DNA of 7,200 nt from the NCBI GenBank assembly GCA_903869975.1, contig CAIQBF010000035.1, forward strand, positions 1 to 7,200, read 5' to 3'. Origin of the DNA: an uncultured bacterium (GTDB taxonomy: Bacteria > Patescibacteriota > Minisyncoccia > Phycocordibacterales > UBA9973). Under the pieces are notes generated by a model that saw nothing but the letters and a program-made list of their open reading frames with translations, had not been told where the DNA came from and did no database searches. Below, in pieces: positions 5,246-7,200 of this stretch (positions are counted from its first letter, which is position 1; the number at the start of each line of letters is the position of its first letter). The position numbers and the translations under genes were made by a program.

Positions 5246-5944
5246 ATGAAGAAAGACAAGAACGTATCTCATGAAGATGCGCTGAAGATCATTTCAGAAT
5301 CGACAGATCTAGAACTACTGATCAGCTATTGCCATGTAACCGATCCCCTCTGGAAAACGGCGGCAAAAAGGTTGCGCAATGTGCTTCCAGGTGTGCTCGA
5401 GAAAATCGACGATATTGAATACTTATGGAAACTGTTTGATACGCCTTGCCAGATCTCTTGTGGTTCACTCACAGCGATCCTCGACAGGATGGATACGCTC
5501 CATGCTCAGTCCTCAGACATCGAGGCATTCACAAACCTTCACCAGAAATTCCTTACCGATAGAAGCTGTGGCGTGTATTACGAACGCCTCGAGGGACGTG
5601 ACCTCGCAGACGTACGAAAACATATCGTACGAAGCATCCGAGAGCACGGACGCGAAAATGACTTGGTGCTTATCATGAACCTCTGGCTCCCTAGGCGCTG
5701 GTCTGAGTTTAAGGAATTTGTTGCTGGCGTTATCGCCAACGAGAAAAACCTTGTCGTACTCGACGAGTATTGGAGTAAAGCATGGAAAAAATATGGCCCC
5801 TATGGCCACCGCGGAGGAATGCATGACGAAACAGCGGTGATGATCTGGAACCGCATGAAAGAAAGGCGCGAGGAAATGGAAAAAAACAACGAGCAAATTC
5901 CTCACACAGCGCAGCAAGCCGAAGAAGCATTTTTATATTCTTAG
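5246..5944 (+). CDS. Helical-repeat protein of unknown function (232 residues)
   Basis: This protein is not recognised. It is soluble, rich in charged and aromatic residues, and predicted almost entirely helical. It seems to be built from degenerate repeats starting with Asp/Asn-Leu/Ile-x-x-Leu: DLELLISYCHVTDPLW at 21-36, DIEYLWKLFDTP at 56-67, DIEAFTNLHQ at 91-100, DLVLIMNLWLPRRW at 139-152 and NLVVLDEYWSKAW at 168-180. Several units carry a Trp about 9-15 residues after the start, and the spacing is roughly 30-48 residues. A HEAT/TPR-like solenoid that binds a partner is the simplest reading. The C-terminal part (200-215, WNRMKERREEMEKN) looks like a charged helix. It has no membrane segment or signal peptide, no Shine-Dalgarno site before the ATG, and stands as its own unit ahead of a strong terminator. 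Confidence 0.75.
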   Translation: MKKDKNVSHEDALKIISESTDLELLISYCHVTDPLWKTAAKRLRNVLPGVLEKIDDIEYLWKLFDTPCQISCGSLTAILDRMDTLHAQSSDIEAFTNLHQKFLTDRSCGVYYERLEGRDLADVRKHIVRSIREHGRENDLVLIMNLWLPRRWSEFKEFVAGVIANEKNLVVLDEYWSKAWKKYGPYGHRGGMHDETAVMIWNRMKERREEMEKNNEQIPHTAQQAEEAFLYS

Positions 5945-5966
5945 GAATTTTAAGAAAAACGAGTTC

Positions 5967-5995
5967 AAAAGCCAACCAAATCGGTTGGCTTTTTT
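5967..5995 (+). terminator. Intrinsic terminator of the 232-residue protein gene
   Basis: AAAAGCCAACC (5967-5977) pairs with GGTTGGCTTTT (5983-5993) around AAATC, ending in a run of six T (5990-5995). The stem is perfect. Confidence 0.92.
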
Positions 5996-6025
5996 GAAAC
6001 CTTCTTTACCTAATTTTACCGGTAT

Positions 6026-6053
6026 TTGACATATATTGTTTATATGTTATCAT
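6026..6053 (+). promoter_or_regulatory. Strong promoter for the 110-residue protein gene
   Basis: TTGACA (6026-6031, full consensus), 16-bp spacer ending in TGT, TATCAT (6048-6053, 5 of 6, extended -10). Transcription should start near 6060, leaving about 94 bases before the ATG at 6154. This is the best promoter match in the window. Confidence 0.75.
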
Positions 6054-6069
6054 ATTAATAATTCTGGAA

Positions 6070-6140
6070 AACTGGCTCTGTTGGGTCTTCCCTGTTTCTT
6101 TATGGAGATAGAGATGACTCAACAATACTGTTAGCCAATT
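6070..6140 (+). promoter_or_regulatory. Foldable 5' leader of the 110-residue protein mRNA
   Basis: Within the predicted leader, AACTGGCT (6070-6077) can pair with AGCCAATT (6133-6140) with one mismatch, and GTTGGGTC (6080-6087) with GACTCAAC (6116-6123) with one G-U pair. The two helices are joined by an asymmetric internal loop (2 against 9 bases) and capped by a 28-base loop. An A-rich, unpaired stretch and the ATG follow at once. A 10-codon frame (ATG 6102 to TAG 6134) lies inside. It matches no known riboswitch class that I recognise. Confidence 0.4.
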
Positions 6141-6153
6141 AAAAAAACCAGAC

Positions 6154-6486
6154 ATGTACGACAACTTCTTTGTAGAAATTTCAAAAGGGGCAGACAATAG
6201 CACCCTCGTAATTCAAACGCTGTTTGAGTTTACAAAAAAAATCAACGCCATGAGCGCAGACGACCTAATCTCGTTCTACCAGGCGCTAAAAATGCTAAAA
6301 AGTATACAGGAAAAACCGTGGTTCCGAAAAAATCCGATTTTAACGACTATTCTGGATACACAACTCATTGTAATCGCAGCAATGAAAGCAGTAGCGGAAA
6401 GGGAGCTTGACGTCAACCTGACCAGCCGGTTCAACAGCGCTACCAGCAAAGATTACATCCGCGGCACGGAATATCGTTTTTCCTAA
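6154..6486 (+). CDS. 110-residue protein of unknown function
   Basis: This protein is not recognised. It looks soluble and mainly helical: a helix from about 17 to 33 (STLVIQTLFEFTKKINAM), a second after SADDLISFYQALKMLKSI (34-51), a KPWFRKNP turn (54-61), and a long hydrophobic helix ILTTILDTQLIVIAAMKAVAERELD (62-86) given here in outline only. The polar tail ends YIRGTEYRFS. The third helix is hydrophobic enough for a buried or peripheral membrane contact, but Asp68 and Gln70 speak against a transmembrane segment. It has its own near-consensus promoter, a long leader and a strong terminator, so it is expressed alone and perhaps under post-transcriptional control. The next gene downstream is the receiver-domain protein; a functional link is only guessed from position. 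Confidence 0.7.
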   Translation: MYDNFFVEISKGADNSTLVIQTLFEFTKKINAMSADDLISFYQALKMLKSIQEKPWFRKNPILTTILDTQLIVIAAMKAVAERELDVNLTSRFNSATSKDYIRGTEYRFS

Positions 6487-6512
6487 GAGTACAAGTATTT
6501 AGAAAGTTTATC

Positions 6513-6544
6513 ATATGCGCTCCTTGCAAGGGGCGCATATTTTT
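6513..6544 (+). terminator. Intrinsic terminator of the 110-residue protein gene
   Basis: ATATGCGC (6513-6520) pairs with GCGCATAT (6533-6540), extended inward by a G-U and three further pairs around TGCA, followed by TTTT A TT. The stem is about 12 bp. Confidence 0.9.
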
Positions 6545-6578
6545 ATTCTTCTGTTCTACCCTTCGGACTTTTAGTACC

Positions 6579-6602
6579 ATTGACTGACCGCCAGGGACGA
6601 AG
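6579..6602 (+). repeat. Imperfect 24-bp repeat, copy 2
   Basis: This is the partner of 5133-5156 (19 of 24 identical). Here it coincides with the -35 and spacer of the receiver-gene promoter. Weaker similarity seems to continue into the bases after it (GGA then CCTA in both). Confidence 0.35.
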
Positions 6603-6608
6603 TAGGAT
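6580..6608 (+). promoter_or_regulatory. Probable promoter of the receiver-domain gene
   Basis: TTGACT (6580-6585, 5 of 6), 17-bp spacer, TAGGAT (6603-6608, 4 of 6). The expected start is near 6615, with a leader of about 33 bases that is A-rich before the ATG and has no Shine-Dalgarno motif. Confidence 0.5.
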
Positions 6609-6647
6609 TGCCCTAGAAATACATTTTTTAACATCAAAAAAACATGC

Positions 6648-7034
6648 ATGAAAAGAAATTTTATTGTGATTGATCACAACAAGCTAGACTGTTTCATCGC
6701 CGAGAAAATTATCGGGGGGACGGAAAATTGCGAAGGGGTTATTTCGTTCCTCGAAGCAAGAAAGGCTCTCGCCTACATTACAGAAACACCACCAAACGAA
6801 ATAATTACGGTACTTTTAGTAACTATTCAAATGCCGATCATGAACGGATTTGAATTCATTGAAGCTTTTCAAAAGCTTCCCGAGGATATCAAAAAACACT
6901 ATGTTGCTCACATGATCTCTTCATCGATCAACGAAAGTGATCTTAATCGAGTCCACCTTTATCCATCGATCAAGAACTTCATCACCAAGCCGCTTACTAA
7001 GCAGAGTTTGAATGTGTTGCTTGCGAATGGGTAG
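6648..7034 (+). CDS. Stand-alone receiver-domain protein lacking the phospho-acceptor Asp
   Basis: This 128-residue protein consists of a single CheY-like receiver domain with no output domain. The fold signature is clear: FIVIDHNKLDCFIAEKII at the start, VLLVTIQMPIMNGFEFIEAF in the middle, HMISSSINESD, and FITKPLT with the conserved Lys114-Pro115. In active receivers the residue four before the MP proline is the Asp that is phosphorylated; here that position (Pro63 minus 4) is Thr59 (codon ACT). The metal-binding Asp pair near the start is Asp9-His10 rather than Asp-Asp. The switch Ser and the Lys are kept. The sequence style resembles small Bacteroidota-type response regulators (MNGFEF, SSSI, KPLT), which may point to transfer. 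It should not be activated by ordinary aspartyl phosphorylation. Two TAG codons end the gene in tandem (7032-7037). Confidence 0.9.
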   Translation: MKRNFIVIDHNKLDCFIAEKIIGGTENCEGVISFLEARKALAYITETPPNEIITVLLVTIQMPIMNGFEFIEAFQKLPEDIKKHYVAHMISSSINESDLNRVHLYPSIKNFITKPLTKQSLNVLLANG

Positions 7035-7055
7035 TAGAAATTGAAGTTATTACTG

Positions 7056-7087
7056 AAAAGGAGTTGGAGTCATTCCAACTCCTTTTT
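7056..7087. terminator. Bidirectional intrinsic terminator
   Basis: AAAAGGAGTTGGA (7056-7068) pairs perfectly with TCCAACTCCTTTT (7074-7086) around a 5-base loop. TTTTTC follows on the plus strand; on the minus strand the helix ends in TTTTC, so it can serve both the receiver gene and a convergent gene to the right. Confidence 0.9.
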
Positions 7088-7126
7088 CTTTTTCAATTAT
7101 CATTTGCTGGCTGGCTCAACCAGCGA

Positions 7127-7200
7127 TTACAACTGTTGCGTATCTGAGATACTCTTGAGGTACTCTCTCAAATTTTCATCAACAGCATAAACGTATGTAC
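7127..7200 (-). CDS. Probable C-terminus of a convergent gene (5' end outside window)
   Basis: On the minus strand one frame is open from the window edge to TAA at 7129-7127. It encodes TYVYAVDENLREYLKS followed by ISDTQQL and stop, an amphipathic, helix-like C-terminus. Twenty-three open codons alone prove little, but the residue pattern is protein-like and the bidirectional terminator at 7056-7087 is correctly placed for a gene arriving from the right. A small hairpin (GCTGG 7110-7114 with CCAGC 7120-7124) follows the stop. The product cannot be named. Confidence 0.4.
   Translation of the reverse strand, partial: TYVYAVDENLREYLKSISDTQQL

Noticed and set aside
6080..6123. GTTGGGT and ACTCAAC match the integron core-site consensus (GTTRRRY and RYYYAAC), and the region is a series of single-gene units.
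   Set aside because: In attC the order on one strand is RYYYAAC first and GTTRRRY last; here it is reversed and only 29 bases lie between. No other pair in the window fits and no integrase is present. The match is explained by the leader hairpin.
6102..6134. Ten-codon frame in the leader of the 110-residue gene as an attenuator leader peptide.
   Set aside because: It has no run of a regulated codon, no ribosome site and no terminator after it; mentioned only as part of the foldable leader.
7140..7171. Short inverted repeats (GTATC/GATAC and TTGAG/CTCAA) and a TACTCT direct repeat as operators.
   Set aside because: They lie within the probable coding end of the convergent gene and are short enough to be chance.
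1..7200. Search for CRISPR repeats, tRNA, rRNA, insertion-sequence ends or phage genes.
   Set aside because: No regularly spaced repeats, no cloverleaf with a T-loop motif, no transposase or phage-like protein was seen on either strand.

Overview
The window looks like chromosomal DNA from a small-genome bacterium, most likely of the Candidate Phyla Radiation (Patescibacteria, Parcubacteria-like). The grounds are a membrane-anchored FG-GAP-like protein of a type I associate with those genomes, short genes of unknown function, no clear Shine-Dalgarno sequence before any start codon, and TAA, TAG and TGA all used as stops (so UGA is not recoded). This placement is an inference from memory, not from a search. 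No rRNA, tRNA, CRISPR array, transposase or integrase is visible.

Left part (1-2955). The tail of a DedA-family membrane protein enters on the plus strand and converges, with overlapping stop codons, on a minus-strand block. Read in its own direction this block is: a DUF1801 protein, a 54-residue helical protein, a two-segment membrane protein, an internal terminator-like hairpin, a protein resembling the Kiwa defence protein KwaB (DUF4868 family), and a membrane-anchored protein with an FG-GAP/EF-hand-like DxNxDG loop. The 54-residue gene and the FG-GAP gene each have a -10 element placed so that transcription would start on the A of the ATG, which indicates leaderless mRNAs. The membrane protein followed by a KwaB-like protein is the best candidate here for an undescribed (defence-like) pair, although the membrane partner is not recognisably KwaA.

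Right part (2956-7034). Five plus-strand genes follow, each apparently its own transcription unit with its own promoter and, in most cases, its own hairpin terminator. They encode a CDA-fold zinc deaminase (TadA/guanine deaminase-like), a kynureninase-like PLP enzyme whose PLP-pyridine Asp is replaced by Asn, a 232-residue helical-repeat protein, a 110-residue unknown protein behind a foldable 94-nt leader, and a stand-alone receiver domain with Thr in place of the phospho-acceptor Asp. The region around 5038-5245 also holds a minus-strand terminator with no recognised gene feeding it. At the right edge a bidirectional terminator separates the receiver gene from what looks like the last codons of a convergent minus-strand gene.

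Two of the three recognisable plus-strand families keep their fold signature while losing a hallmark catalytic residue, and the deaminase departs from its family at substrate-pocket positions. The right part therefore reads as accessory genes with altered activities rather than one shared pathway.
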